From positions 1 through 48,700 of the forward strand of contig MU119551.1 of assembly GCA_014904845.1 (NCBI GenBank): DNA of 48,700 nt, written 5' to 3'. Source of the DNA: Acephala macrosclerotiorum (Eukaryota; Ascomycota; Leotiomycetes; Helotiales; Mollisiaceae). Positions 22,844 through 34,200 of this stretch are shown here, in pieces. Both the position numbers and the translations under genes were made by a program. Position 1 is the first letter of the stretch. Each line of letters starts with the position of its first letter. The notes beneath the pieces were generated by a model, which worked only from the letters and a program-made list of their open reading frames with translations, was not told the origin of the DNA and did not search any database.

Positions 22844-24600
22844 TAATTTTTTATTACTATTATTAAAAAAACTAAGATTTTTATAGTTTTTATAATAAAT
22901 AAAAAAAAAGCAATATAGAATTATTGTTAAAATTATAAAAAAAAAAATATAATTACAATTTTTAAATAATTATTTAAAGCGTTTTAAAAAAAGAAAATCG
23001 ATAATTTGATTATAAAAAAAAATTTTAATTTCATTTAATACGATTTTAATAAATATATTAAAATTCGAATTTTTAATTCGAAATTAATCAATGAAATCAA
23101 GAGTAAAACTATTAATATTTTCTACGAGAAATCGAAATTAGTAATTTAAAAATATAACGACGAAAAAAAAAAATTAATTTTTACGCAATTCTCGATAATA
23201 TAAAAAATTAATTAACGATTGATTATCGTTTTAATATTTTTTTTAATTTAATTTTTAAGTAAGAAAATTAAAATGTAATTTCGTAATATTATTTAAATTT
23301 ATATTTAATTTACAACAAATTTCTAACGATTTATATTAATACGTTTATCGAAAGAAATTTATTATTTATATTTATTAAATATAATTATAATTATTTTGAA
23401 ATTTTTATATAAAATTGCGAAAACAAAAATATATTAATAAATTACGTATTATAAATATTATAAAAAAAAACTATTTATAATTATATCGATATACGATTTT
23501 TATTTTTTAATTACGATTATTAAAAAACTTTTCGACGTTATTAAAATACAAATCGACAATACGTTTATATTAATAAAAGAAGAATTTTTTACTTTTGAAA
23601 AAAACGAATTTAATAAAATTAAATTTTTAATCAAATTTAAAAAGATTTTAATACTAAAAATATTATTAATTTTCAATAAATGTATTTTAATTTAATTTAA
23701 AAATATAATCTAATTACGATAAAAAAATTAAAACAAAAAAATTAAATTAATAAATATTAAATCATTTAATTTTCAAATTAAATATCGAGAATAACGAATT
23801 AAAAAAGTTTATATTATTATAATTTATTAATTTGAAACAATTTTCGATTTATTTATTATTATTCAATATTAAAATTTAACGAAGAAAAAAACTATTACAT
23901 TAAATAAAAAATTAGAATAACAAATTAAGAATTTGAATCGAGAATTTAAATATATTATTTTCGATTTGTTTACAATGAAATTTTTCGTTTTTATTAATAG
24001 TTTATTTGTAAACAATAAAAATTTTAATTCTTAAATTGAATATAAAATCATTTTAATAAATAAACGCTAATTGAATAATAAGAAGTTTAAAATCAAAGAA
24101 AATTTTATTTATTATAATTCTATTAAAAACAAACGCGTTATTAAAAACGTTTTAATTTTTGAGATATATAGTATAGTAAAAAGAATCGATATAGTAATCG
24201 TAATCGAATTTATTATTAATACGATTATTTAGTAATTTGACTTTTTTAAAATTTCGATAATCGTTTGTACAAATTTATATTCGTTATACGAATATTTAAT
24301 TAAACTGAGAACGATCAAAGAAAAGCGTCTTATAATCAATATTATAATTTTTTACTAATCGTATAAATGTAAAAAATTGTAAAAAATTCGATAAATCAAC
24401 GATTAAAATAATTCAATGAATATTATAATAAAATTAGTATTTAATAAGACTTTGAAAAAGTTTTTGAATACGAATCATTTTAAGATTTGAATAAAAAAAT
24501 AGATTAAAAAAAAAAAGAACGATAAAAATAGTGCAAAGAATTAAAAAAAATATTTATTGAAAAAGAAAATAAAAAAAAAGTAATTTTTGCGTTGTATTTT
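22844..24600 (+). pseudogene. Outer Copia reverse transcriptase-RNase H remnants
   Basis: The sequence resumes in the linker (22990-23205 parallels 20763-20935). At about 23551-23572 it has the QTDNT-like catalytic relic, and at about 23980-24480 the RNase H relic, including an 'agagaaaagcgtctyatratc' region near 24316-24340 that parallels 22048-22068. All frames are closed by many stops. Confidence 0.75.
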
Positions 24601-24846
24601 GAATCTTGTAATTGTTTGATTTATAAAGTTAAAAAAGGAGAAATTATTTTAATTTTGGCGCTTATAATTCTCGACGAACTTCGAGAATAGTATTAGTCTA
24701 TTAGCGTTATTCTCAAAGTTTAATTATATGATTTTTGCATTGAAATATTAGCGAGTTTTACGTATCAACGAATTATAATAAGAGAAAAGAATAATAGCGT
24801 TTTTTAGATGGTTGAACTAGATCAGTTCTTGTCACAAAAAAAGAAT

Positions 24847-24944
24847 TACTAGTATGAGTACAATATTAGTTTAGTAGTCACGTGCGGTACTAGACCAGAT
24901 CGGGACTAGCGTCGCTTGCGCTAGAGTTGAGATTATATTTTTCA
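24847..24944 (+). repeat. 3' LTR of outer Copia element
   Basis: 98 bp ending TTTTTCA, preceded by a purine-rich tract (caaaaaaagaat). Its first bases (tactagtat) correspond to the inner element's 3' LTR start (tgccagtat) after G-to-A and C-to-T changes, so both elements belong to related families. It contains CACGTG. Confidence 0.82.
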
Positions 24945-27339
24945 ATTCTTATATATTATTTTAAATCGTTTAAAATAAATCGAAATAAATAAATTTAATA
25001 AAAAAATTTTATAATATTTTATTTTAAATATTAAAATTAATAAATTTTCGAATTAATTTACGAAATTTTATTTTCGAAAATTATTTTAATCGTTTTAAAA
25101 TTATTAAATATTGAATAATATTTTAAAAACAATTCGAATAATTATTATTAAAAAAATAAATTATTATTATTATTATTATTATTATTAATTTTAAAAAAAA
25201 AAAAATAAATATAATATATATAAAAAATATAATTAATATTAAAAATTAAAAATATTAAATTTAAAAAAAAAAATTTAAATTTAATTGAATAATTCAAATA
25301 AATATTTTCGTTTTATATATTTATTTTTAATTATAAATAATTAATTTTATATTTTTTAATTGAAATTAAATTGAATTATAATAAATTTATTAATATTTTT
25401 TTTTTAAATTATTGTTTTTTATTTACGATTTTTTAAATAATTTATTTATAATAATATAAATATTTTTTTTAATATATTTAATTTCGAAATCGAATAATTA
25501 TATTTAAACGAATTAATAAATAATTAAAATATTAAAAATTTTTATTATTATTCGATTTTATTAAACGATAAACGTATTAATATTCGTTTTAAAAATAAAA
25601 TAAATATTATATAATTAAAATTATAATTTATAAAAAAAATTTATCGTATTATAATTTTTATTAATTAATATTAATATTTAAAATAATTATTTTTTATTTA
25701 TTAATAAAATTATTATAAATTTATTTTATAAAAATATTATTATATTTAATTTATTTTAAAATTTTAATAATTTTTATATTTTTAAAATTATAAATAAAAT
25801 TAATAATAATTATTTTGTTTTAATAAAATTATAATTTAAATTATATATAAAATTTAAATTTTAAAAATATTTAAAAATATTAATTCGTTATTATTATTCG
25901 TATAATATTTTTTTAATTTTTATATTATTTAAAAATAATTTTACAATTTTAAAAAATTCGTTTTTTAAAATTATAATAATAATTTTAATAAATTAAATTA
26001 TAAAATTAATTATTTTTTAAAATAATATTATTATTTATAAAAATATTAATAAAAATATAAAAATTAATATATTTTTATTTTAAATATTTAAAATAAATTA
26101 ATCGTATTTAAAAAAAAATTATTAAAAAAATACAAAAATATTGAAAAATATTTTTAAAAAGTTTATTTATAAAAAAAAAAATATATTAATATTTTTTAAA
26201 ATAATAAAATTTATTTTTATAATCGCGTTAATTAATTAATAATTTTTAATAATTTTTTTCGATATTAAAAATTAAAATCTTTTATATAATTATTATTATT
26301 TTTTAAATATTTTATAATCGAATTATTTTTAAAATATTTTTATTATATTATATATTAATTTATTTCAATACGAATAAATAAATTTTAAAAAAGAAATTTA
26401 ATTTTATCGATTAAATTAATAAATTATATTTTTTAAATTTATATTTATATTATATAATTTTAAATTAAAATTATTTAATAATAAAATTATTTTTTTATTT
26501 AAATTTTTTTTTCGTTTTTATATTTGAAAATTTTTCGATTTTATTTTTTTTAATAAAATAAAATAATTAACGTTTTATATTATTTTTGAAATATTTATAT
26601 TTAAAAATAATAATATTATTATAAAAAAAAATTTTCGTTTTATTATTTAAAAAAAAATTTTATTAAAAAAAACGTTTTATAAAAAATTTAAAAAATTAAT
26701 TTCGTTTTTATATTATTTTATTTATATTTTTTTTAATTATATTTTATTAGTAAATTTTAATTTAATATAAAATTTATTAATAATCGAATTGAAATAATAT
26801 TTTTTATTCAATTTAAAATATTATTTATTGAATTTATTAAATTACAAATAAATTAAAATCGTTTAATTAAATAATAATTTATTTTATTAAATTTTTTAAA
26901 CGAATTTTAAACGTTTTAAATATATTAAAATTTTATATATAAAATTTTTAATATTATAAAATTTTATTTTAAAATTTTTAATTAATTTTATTAAACGCGA
27001 ATTAAAATATATTATTATAAAATTTAAAATAAAATTTTTATTATTTTTTATTAAAAATATATTAATATAATTTTAAATATTAATTCGATTAAAATTTAAA
27101 AAAAATTTTAATATTTTTAATTTTAAAAATATTTAATATACGTTTTATTTTATAAAATTTTTATTTATTAATTTAAAAATTTAAATTTAATAAAATAATT
27201 TATATATATAATCGAGTAAAATATAAAATATTTAATAATTAATTATAATTAAATAATTATAATCGAAAATAAACGTATATAATTAAAAATTTTAATATTT
27301 TTTATTTAAAAAATTAATATTTTAAATTTATTATTAATA

Positions 27340-28160
27340 TATTATTATTTTATTTCGATTAATTCGTAAATTTTAATTAAATAATATACGTTTAATAATT
27401 AATTATACGTATAATATAAATACTCGTTTATTAAATAATTTTATCGAATTTATTATATAACGTTTAATAAAAAATAAATTAAAAATATAAAAATTTAATT
27501 ATTTAAAATTTACAAATTATATATTAAAAAAAATTTCAATTAATTTAAATTCATTTTAATATTTGTTTTTAATTTATAAATATTTTTATTATTTTTTATT
27601 ATAAATAAAAAATATTAATAAAAAATCGATTTTAATTTTTACGAATTTTTATTATTTTTATTTTTATTTTTTCGATTAAATTATAATAAATTTTTTTTAA
27701 AAGAAATTAATATATTAAATTTTATTATTAATAAATTCTTTATCGAATTTTTTTTATATAATATATATATTTTTTTATTATTTAATTTTTATAATCGAAT
27801 TTTAAATTATAATTATTATTTTATCGATTTTTTTTTAAAAAATATATATATATATATATATATTTTTAATTTATTAAATTTTATTAAAACGATAAAATTA
27901 ATTAATTTTTTTTAATATTAAAAAACAAATTTTAATTAAAAAAATTTAAAAATTAAAATTATATATTTATAAAATAAAAATTTTAATCGATTGAATTTAT
28001 ATTAAAATTTTTAAAAAAATTTATTTTTTTATTTAATTTTTCGTAAATTTAATATTTATTAATATTAATAATAAAATTATTAATAATATTATTTATAATA
28101 AATTTTAAATTTTTTTTAAAAATCGATTACGAAAAATTTTTAACGACGATTTTTTTTTAA
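27340..28160 (+). repeat. Right arm of the long inverted repeat
   Basis: Aligns with the reverse complement of 8985-10000 at the landmarks listed for that arm. An AT dinucleotide run (27842-27862) lies within it and is absent from the left arm. Confidence 0.6.
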
Positions 28161-28189
28161 ATAATATTTAATTTAAAAAAATTAATAAC

Positions 28190-28440
28190 ATTTATTAAAA
28201 TTTTAAAAAAATAATAATAATAATTTAAATAATTTCAAGTTTAAATTTTTTATTTAAAATGAAATTTTTTTTAAAAATTTAAAACCAGTTTATTATATAA
28301 AAAACGTTTATAATAAAATTATATATATATATTTTTTAATATATAATATTTTTTTATTTATTATAAATTAATTAATAATTTTTTTTATTTTTATTTTAAT
28401 TAATTAATTTATAATTAATTTTTTTTATTTTTTATTTTTT
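28190..28440 (+). repeat. Repeat family R1, copy 3
   Basis: Same order of landmarks as 1-340: 'aaaaataataataataattta', 'caagtttaaattttttattt', 'aaaaacgtttataataaaa', then 'tttttattttaattaatt'. It follows the inverted-repeat arm, as copy 2 does on the other side. Confidence 0.6.
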
Positions 28441-29083
28441 TATATTTTAAATTATTAAAATTATTATATAATTAAATTTTTATAATTTTAATTATTTATT
28501 TATAAATTTAATAAACTTTTTATAATTATATTATAAATTGAAAATATATTTATATTATTTAAATTTTTAATTTTAATTTATTTAAATAATTAATTATTAC
28601 GTAATTTTATTTATTAAATAAAATTTATTTTAAAAAAAATACGATTATATAATTAATTATAATAATTTAATATAAAAAACGAAAATTTTAAAAAATCGTT
28701 TTTTAATATAAAATTTTATAAAAAAAATAAATTTAAATTAATAATTATTCTCGATCGAATATAAAACAAATATAATAAACGTAAAAATAAAAAAAAATAA
28801 AAAAATATTTATATAATACGAATTATATTAAATATTATTTAATTAAAAAATAAAATAAAAATATATTTAATTAAATATATGATTTTTTTTATTAAATTAA
28901 TAAAAATTTAATAAAAATTTAAAAATATTAATAATATTAAATAATAAAAAAATTAATAATAATATAATAATTATAAATTTAAAAAAAAAACTTAAAAAAA
29001 ATAAATTTAATAAAAAAATAAATTCATAAAAAAATTAATTTTTATAATAATTATATAAAAAACGATTAAAACTAAAAACAATA

Positions 29084-29205
29084 TATTTTAGCGTTTCTTA
29101 GTAAAACTTTAGCGCAAAAACGTGCCGTAAATATTACGTTTTATTACGTAATCTCAAAGTAAATCATTTTTTTCTTAGCGGGATACTTTTAACTATCGTC
29201 AAAGG
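29084..29205 (+). repeat. Repeat family R2, copy 1
   Basis: Matches 34848-34962 in the same orientation: 'attttagcgttt', 'ttacgttttattacgta', then 'aactatcgtcaaaggca'. It abuts the GC island and ends where the chromo/SANT-like pseudogene becomes readable. Confidence 0.7.
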
Positions 29206-29219
29206 CATTTATACGGAGA

Positions 29220-31349
29220 AGCAGTCCGCTGATCATACACAGATTAAGCATAATTCTCGACGGCGATGAGCCACATGAGGGAAGTGCTGGAGATGATTTC
29301 GTGGAGGCCACTGGCGATTTCGATGCTGGGCACGCTGAACAGGAAGCGAATGGGCATGACGCGCTCACGGCCTCAAACCTCGCACCCAGGCCAACTATTG
29401 ACACAGCCGGCCCATGGTATGATCTGGAGGAGGGCTGTTGGGTCGACGAGCCTACTCCAAGACTTGGGTCTTGCGAGCAGCAAGGCGTGCCTTCTGCTCC
29501 CGCACGAGATCAGCCCCAAATGCTCCTCCAATCCTCTACGCCACTACAGGATCCGATTGATCAGCAAGATATCGGCTTTTTCACTCTGAGCACATCGATG
29601 GATTCAACCCCTCAATCGTTGCCCAAGCCTTCTCTCGACGGCGATAATGGATGGACGGATGAGAGTATCATTGAAATGGCGAAAGAACTGGATCTGGGTA
29701 TAGAGCGAATCAATATCTCAGCAGCCAGTACGCCAGACTCCCCACTTGTTCGCTCTGTCGAAGCACCAGAGGGTGAGATACAAAGTCAAAAGTGCAATGA
29801 AATTACTGGTAGCAGACCAGAAGAGCCGCGAGATGCTTCTCGATGTGGCACCCCAGCTTCGGGCCTTGAGGAGCGGAGGGAGCGTGGGGAGTGGCAGCAG
29901 TGGGACACTCGTGTGAAAGAAACATCCGAAGGGAGCGAGCCACGAGTTGAAGTGCTGGTAGTAGAAGGAGGGACTGCGATGCAACAGCAAGAGGAGCTTG
30001 AAGGACAGATGAAAGAGCTCGTGGCTACAAGTTATGAGCAGGACCTCGTAGGGATCAACGACACGGATGATCCTAAGGATAAGGAAGCCACTGAGGCTCT
30101 GCCAGCCACGTACGTCGAGATCGACAAGCACCGTTTTCGACTGCGAGGGATCCGCGCGCGGCAACGTGCTGGGTGCCAGACGAAGACAATGGTGTACAGG
30201 GTCGTATGAGGTGAACGTCCAAACAGGTCTGATTCTTGGGTCAACGAAGACGATATGCGAATATTAATGCTACGGCCGGCTTGCGAACGGCCGTCTCGAG
30301 ACTTGGTCCCAAAGGAAGGACGGGACGTTGTGCGAGTTCAGCGCATGCGCTGTAGCCGGCGCGTGGAAGGCAGGAAAGTTTTCGAGTACCTCGTCGATGA
30401 GCTGTCTACCTGGATATCTGAAGATCAACTGGAAATCTCACTCAGCCCTATAGCTCTGGCTGATCTTAGAGGTAAGTAGCTGATTGAAGAGTGCCTTATT
30501 TGAGAAGAACTTCAGCAACAGGTCGCTAACTGAACGTGTCTCAAGTAGAATCTCCTCCCAATCCCTTGAGCCAAGCACAGTCTGCGGTCAATCCTAGGCA
30601 TTCAGCAGCTCCGGTCGATGGCGCGCAATGCTACACTCCGCCAGCCTCTCGAAGTCTTAGTCTCTCTCCATCCAGCGCGGCACCCAGTGCCGAGCCTAAA
30701 TCGTGGAGACACGGGGAGAAGCGGGGACGTCAGGACACTCATACACAGATCAGCCGCGAAACCCACTTGTCCGCAAACACCGATGATACCTGCGATACAA
30801 GCGACGAGGATCCACGGCCTACGAGGCGACGAAAGCTACACTTAATTCCTGCTGCTGTGACTGCGCCTCTCCGCATCCCATCACCTTCGACGACTAACTT
30901 TGAGGCTGGCGATGTGCAACTCGAGGCTGATCACAAATATTCGCCGATCTTAGTCGATGATAAGCACCGCCAGCTGCTGAGTATCAGGAATGGTCCTTCC
31001 AAGGCTTTCTCAAACGCACCTGCCAATCAGTCCCGAAACGTTTGGAGTCCGCTCAAGCAAGGAGGCGCGACAAAAGTCTCAGTATCGAACTTCCCACAGC
31101 GTTGTCGCACATTCCAAGGCCTGCCACATCAAATCGAGGCATCCAACGGAGCGCATTCCATGGACCAAAGAAGAGGACGAGACTTTGGTGAGGATGAGAG
31201 ATGAGGATGGCTGCTCGTGGAAAGAGATCTCTGGTGCACTACCCTCCCGCACCTCGGGGCGATTCAAGTACGCTACCTACGAAGCTTGGTGGTACCGCAT
31301 CGAGGAACCGTCGACGGCTATAGGGAATTTGGAGCGCAAAGTTTGTTAG
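29220..31349 (+). pseudogene. Broken gene with chromodomain-like and Myb/SANT-like segments
   Basis: A coding-like frame is readable from about 29220 without an in-frame ATG; its 5' end abuts repeat R2, so the start seems lost. It has a long acidic, low-complexity N-terminal part. At about 30110-30250 comes YVEIDKHRFRLRGIRARQR, then MVYRVV, a TGA at 30207-30209, and SDSWVNEDDM. The spacing and aromatic pattern recall a chromodomain, and Trp would be usual at the TGA. The frame goes on to 30471, where a 77-bp intron (30472-30548, GTAAGT...TAG) fits. Exon 2 is open, but the Myb/SANT-like motif (IPWTKEEDETLVRMRDEDGC and SWKEISGALPSRT, about 31155-31265) is in another frame, so a frameshift lies near 31140-31160. 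Chromatin or DNA binding is inferred from these motifs only. Confidence 0.6.
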
Positions 31350-31389
31350 AAGCAATATGCCTTATCTTGCACACTACTACTACTAAGCT

Positions 31390-31587
31390 ATGACCTTTCT
31401 ACATCGTCTCCCTCTAATCTTCTTCGCTTCTCTTCTTCTGTCCTTACCATTCCATGGCCTGCTGGATTCGGCTCCATACAAGGAGATCATGCAAGGTAGT
31501 GCTTATGCCAAAGGAGATAACACAGACCGTCCCTTCTTCTATAAGCCGTTTCACTCATTCCTCCCCGCCTTCTGCTCTCGGAGCTAG
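31390..31587 (+). CDS. Possible small secreted protein, 65 aa
   Basis: ATG 31390 opens a frame with a hydrophobic N-terminus (MTFLHRLPLIFFASLLLSL) that could be a signal peptide, followed by about 45 polar residues with one Cys. It lies 40 bp after the SANT-like pseudogene, and the start context is a CT/AC-rich stretch. It may be chance. Confidence 0.2.
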   Translation: MTFLHRLPLIFFASLLLSLPFHGLLDSAPYKEIMQGSAYAKGDNTDRPFFYKPFHSFLPAFCSRS

Positions 31588-31761
31588 GCTGTAGCGGGCC
31601 GTAAAGATGGCCATGAAGACATGCCTAACTTCCACAGACAGCGCCAACGCCGCCCAGTTCCGACGAGGTCTGTCGCCTGGTTTACTCAATGATCGCTATC
31701 AGCTGAATTCAAATGAATTTCACTACAATGCTTGAGCCTACTTGTTCTGCCTATTTCTGCA

Positions 31762-32028
31762 TCACTGAAGCAAAGCATTGTCCGCAGACTCGAATGTTGA
31801 CTGTGCCGAATCCTGATCGAAACCCCTCGCGATTTCTTGCTCATGCAGTCCCCTCTTCAATGAGTCGATAGCCAGACGCAAGCCAACGCTATACAAGTAG
31901 ACCGTCTGTTCTGGACAGGCTATTGTGAGGTTAATAGCATTGACTTTTGAAGATACCTTCAGTACTCTCCAGACTTCTACGTACCTTTCAATCAACACTT
32001 TCCATTCTTCAGTTCTCACCACAATCAT
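31762..32028 (-). CDS. Possible small ORF, 88 aa, unknown
   Basis: ATG at 32028 opens a helical-looking frame (ERYVEVWRVLKVSS, later YSVGLRLAIDSLKRGLHEQE) to the stop at 31762. Amino-acid composition is protein-like, but no family is recognised and it is short. It could be a surviving exon of a larger gene. Confidence 0.25.
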   Translation of the reverse strand: MIVVRTEEWKVLIERYVEVWRVLKVSSKVNAINLTIACPEQTVYLYSVGLRLAIDSLKRGLHEQEIARGFDQDSAQSTFESADNALLQ

Positions 32029-32162
32029 AATAGGTAAGAAAGTACGTCCTCCGAAATTGCACGACTAGGATGGCTTAAAAGAAATTTCCATGGTTTGATC
32101 TTAATCACCTGCCGAGCAGCGCCACGGCCTCAATCACCTACTCGTTCGCCTCATACGTCATC

Positions 32163-32262
32163 GCTAAAATCGTAGTGCGCCAAATCGTAGTACTCCAAGC
32201 TGTAGTGCTCCTAGCTGCAGTGCGCCAAATCGTAGGGCGCCAAATCGTAGTGCGCCAGATCG
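32163..32262. repeat. 15-bp minisatellite
   Basis: About six to seven imperfect units of a 15-mer (consensus GTAGTGCGCCAAATC, with variants such as GTAGTGCTCCTAGCT). It is a multiple of three, so one frame reads as a pentapeptide array (NRSAP-like), but a stop directly precedes that frame. Confidence 0.8.
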
Positions 32263-33194
32263 TGGTGCAGCCGCTGCTCAGTATCGTGTTGAGAAAGCTT
32301 GTGAACCCTTCTCCGTACACTAAAGCCTGTCGCCGGCTACAAGGCCTCCACCTCAAACAAGCTGAGAGCTGAAGTCTCTCACGACTACGTATCCCGACTT
32401 TACTTGACAGCTCGAAGCTGAGCCTAGGAGATATGCGAGCATATCCTTACACCAAGGCCCACATCGGCTACGTCTCTTTCAACCGAAACCGAGGTGTCGA
32501 AGCTCACGTGTCGTTCAACCAACTGCATACTCTTCGGAAGAAGTCTGCCACTGATAGGCGGAAGTGGTAAGAAGACTTGAAACCCCTTCAAGAAGGTTAT
32601 TTACTGTGCTTTGTCTCATTTACCAATAACAAAAGTTACCTCTTGTTTCTCACAGTCAGTGAGAAACGCACCAGTCCCAACGCATCTTACAGTCTCAGTT
32701 CTCACGATCATATCTCAACCATTGTCACCAAATTTGCCACCCACAATCAGAGAGACCTGGAATTGCTGATTCAATTGAGCTACCAGGATACACGAGGGGC
32801 CTTGATTGAGTTCCCAGAACAAGCACTTTCGTCTCTCTATCATAGCGAATGTTTTCTGTACTTCAGAATAGCGAAAATAGTTCTTCTTCCATCATCTGGC
32901 ATTTTTTCATTCTTCTCGAAGTTGCTAATAAATGTGACTGATGAACTCGTTCCATTCGCTGAGGTGGTCTCAGCTGGTCTTGCTTCGGGCAGCATCTCGG
33001 TCAGCCTTTCAGCGTTATTTCTAACAACCTCAATTCAAAGGTGGGCACAAGTGTGACAAGCTTACTTGAATACTCTGTTTTGAAAATTTGATCTCAAGTT
33101 TCTGAGACGAATCATTGTCATTTTATTGAAGCGGTTAGTGGATCTTTCTCCCTCATCAAATCACCCAACTTCATCTCGAGCTCCTTGATTTCTC

Positions 33195-34099
33195 CTATTC
33201 CGGAGGCGAATAATATTGACCTCGAACCTGATTCAAAAATTCCTCCCGGCGTTTCTCCTCCAGCTTCAACAATTTATCCTTGCATTCCTGAAAACGAAAT
33301 GAAGATGGCCAGCCATGCGCACGATAGATGTCTCGAATCTCCTGCAATATAAACCGTCAGTAATCATTATTCTCATGTTGATCTGCTGTTACTCACGTCT
33401 ATTTCTTTTCTTAGCTGAATGTACACCCCATCCTCATGCCCCTTTTCAGGAAGAACAACCCATTCGAGGGAGCGATACTTCTCCTTCCAAAGCTCGAAAA
33501 ACTCCACAATGGGAAGTGTTTGATATGCACGCCAATTTTCTGGATCATCCAGGGGTGGATAGTCACGCTCTGGGCGCTCCATCATGATATAATCCGTGAC
33601 AGTGCCTGCATTGTCAGCCTTACGTATCACATCTTCGAGGCTGTAGATTTTTTTGGAAAAAAAATATATATACCTGGAGCAACCTACCCCCTCGAGTATC
33701 GAGCAACAGCCAACTACCACACCCGCCACCCCTCGTCAACGCAACCACGTGTTCTGGTAACTCACAGCCGACAGGAATATAACTGCCTTCTAATTTGCTG
33801 AAATCGATAGGTCTCTTTTTGGCTGGCCTGTTGAACTGAAGCGCCAAGGTTTTATAGGCGATTTCAACGGTCCCTCCGGAATTGTTATTGTCAATGTATG
33901 GAATATGACGGAGGAGGTCGATGACGGCTTCGTTCTTTTTCAGCGGTGCCAGGGTGTTCGAGTCGATTTCAGGCCAGCCGTTTGGCGGTGCGTCTTGGAT
34001 TGCTGATGGCAAAAGACCTGGAAGTGTGGTGAGAAATTCATAGAATGATTTGATGGCTGATACAGTTTCATCGCGAGAATAGGGTGTTTTTTCTGACAT
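33195..34099 (-). CDS. Conserved-looking fungal protein of unknown function, three exons, 255 aa
   Basis: Exons 34099-33688, 33605-33397 and 33341-33195 join across introns of 82 bp (GTAGGT...GCAG) and 55 bp (GTGAGT...GCAG) and keep one frame to a TAG. The product starts MSEKTPYSRDETVSAIKSFY. It contains a Pro/Trp segment (PPNGWPEID), VIDLLRHIPYIDN, then HVVALTRGGGCGSWLLLDT, a YIMMERPERDYPP segment, TLPIVEFFELWKEKYRSLEW and a charged C-terminus with YRAHGWP. This resembles a family of ascomycete hypothetical proteins that I know by pattern but not by function; an SMI1/KNR4-like fold is possible but unproved. No signal peptide or membrane segment is seen. No break is seen, so it is probably expressed. 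A TIR element sits about 100 bp upstream of its start codon. Confidence 0.78.
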
Positions 34100-34200
34100 G
34101 GTGCTTCTTCACTTTGGTGTTGTTTACAAGAGGAGAAGAGGATGGCTGGTCGAAACACATATGCCCGGGTATTATCGCTAGCGTCTCGCTAACGGGCCTA

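Larger units (their letters stand above)
12402..24944 (+). mobile_element. Outer Ty1/Copia LTR retrotransposon, RIP-degenerate, interrupted by a second Copia
   Basis: A direct repeat (12402-12493 and 24847-24944) frames the element. Removing the nested insert and its target duplication leaves about 6.2 kb, a usual Copia size. Pol remnants run on the plus strand in the order protease, integrase, reverse transcriptase, RNase H, and align with the better preserved inner element. Five bases before the 5' LTR (ATTAT) and after the 3' LTR (ATTCT) are a near-match target duplication. The interior is far more AT-rich than the inner element's, in line with an older insertion. No frame is intact. Confidence 0.85.
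24945..29083. repeat. AT-rich RIP-degenerate repeat block
   Basis: Composition and the CpG-only C pattern are as in the other blocks, with no open frames. It contains a triplet (TTA) microsatellite at about 25151-25178, the right arm of the long inverted repeat and an R1 copy. Confidence 0.85.
31350..33194. other. GC-normal region with only weak ORFs
   Basis: I see no confident gene. The 159-codon plus frame at 32577-33056 has no ATG at all. Two small ATG-started frames are listed separately, and a 15-bp tandem repeat lies at 32163-32262. Confidence 0.5.

Noticed and set aside
32577..33056. Plus-strand 159-codon open frame
   Set aside because: It contains no ATG at all, no domain is recognisable, and no upstream exon or splice site supports it.
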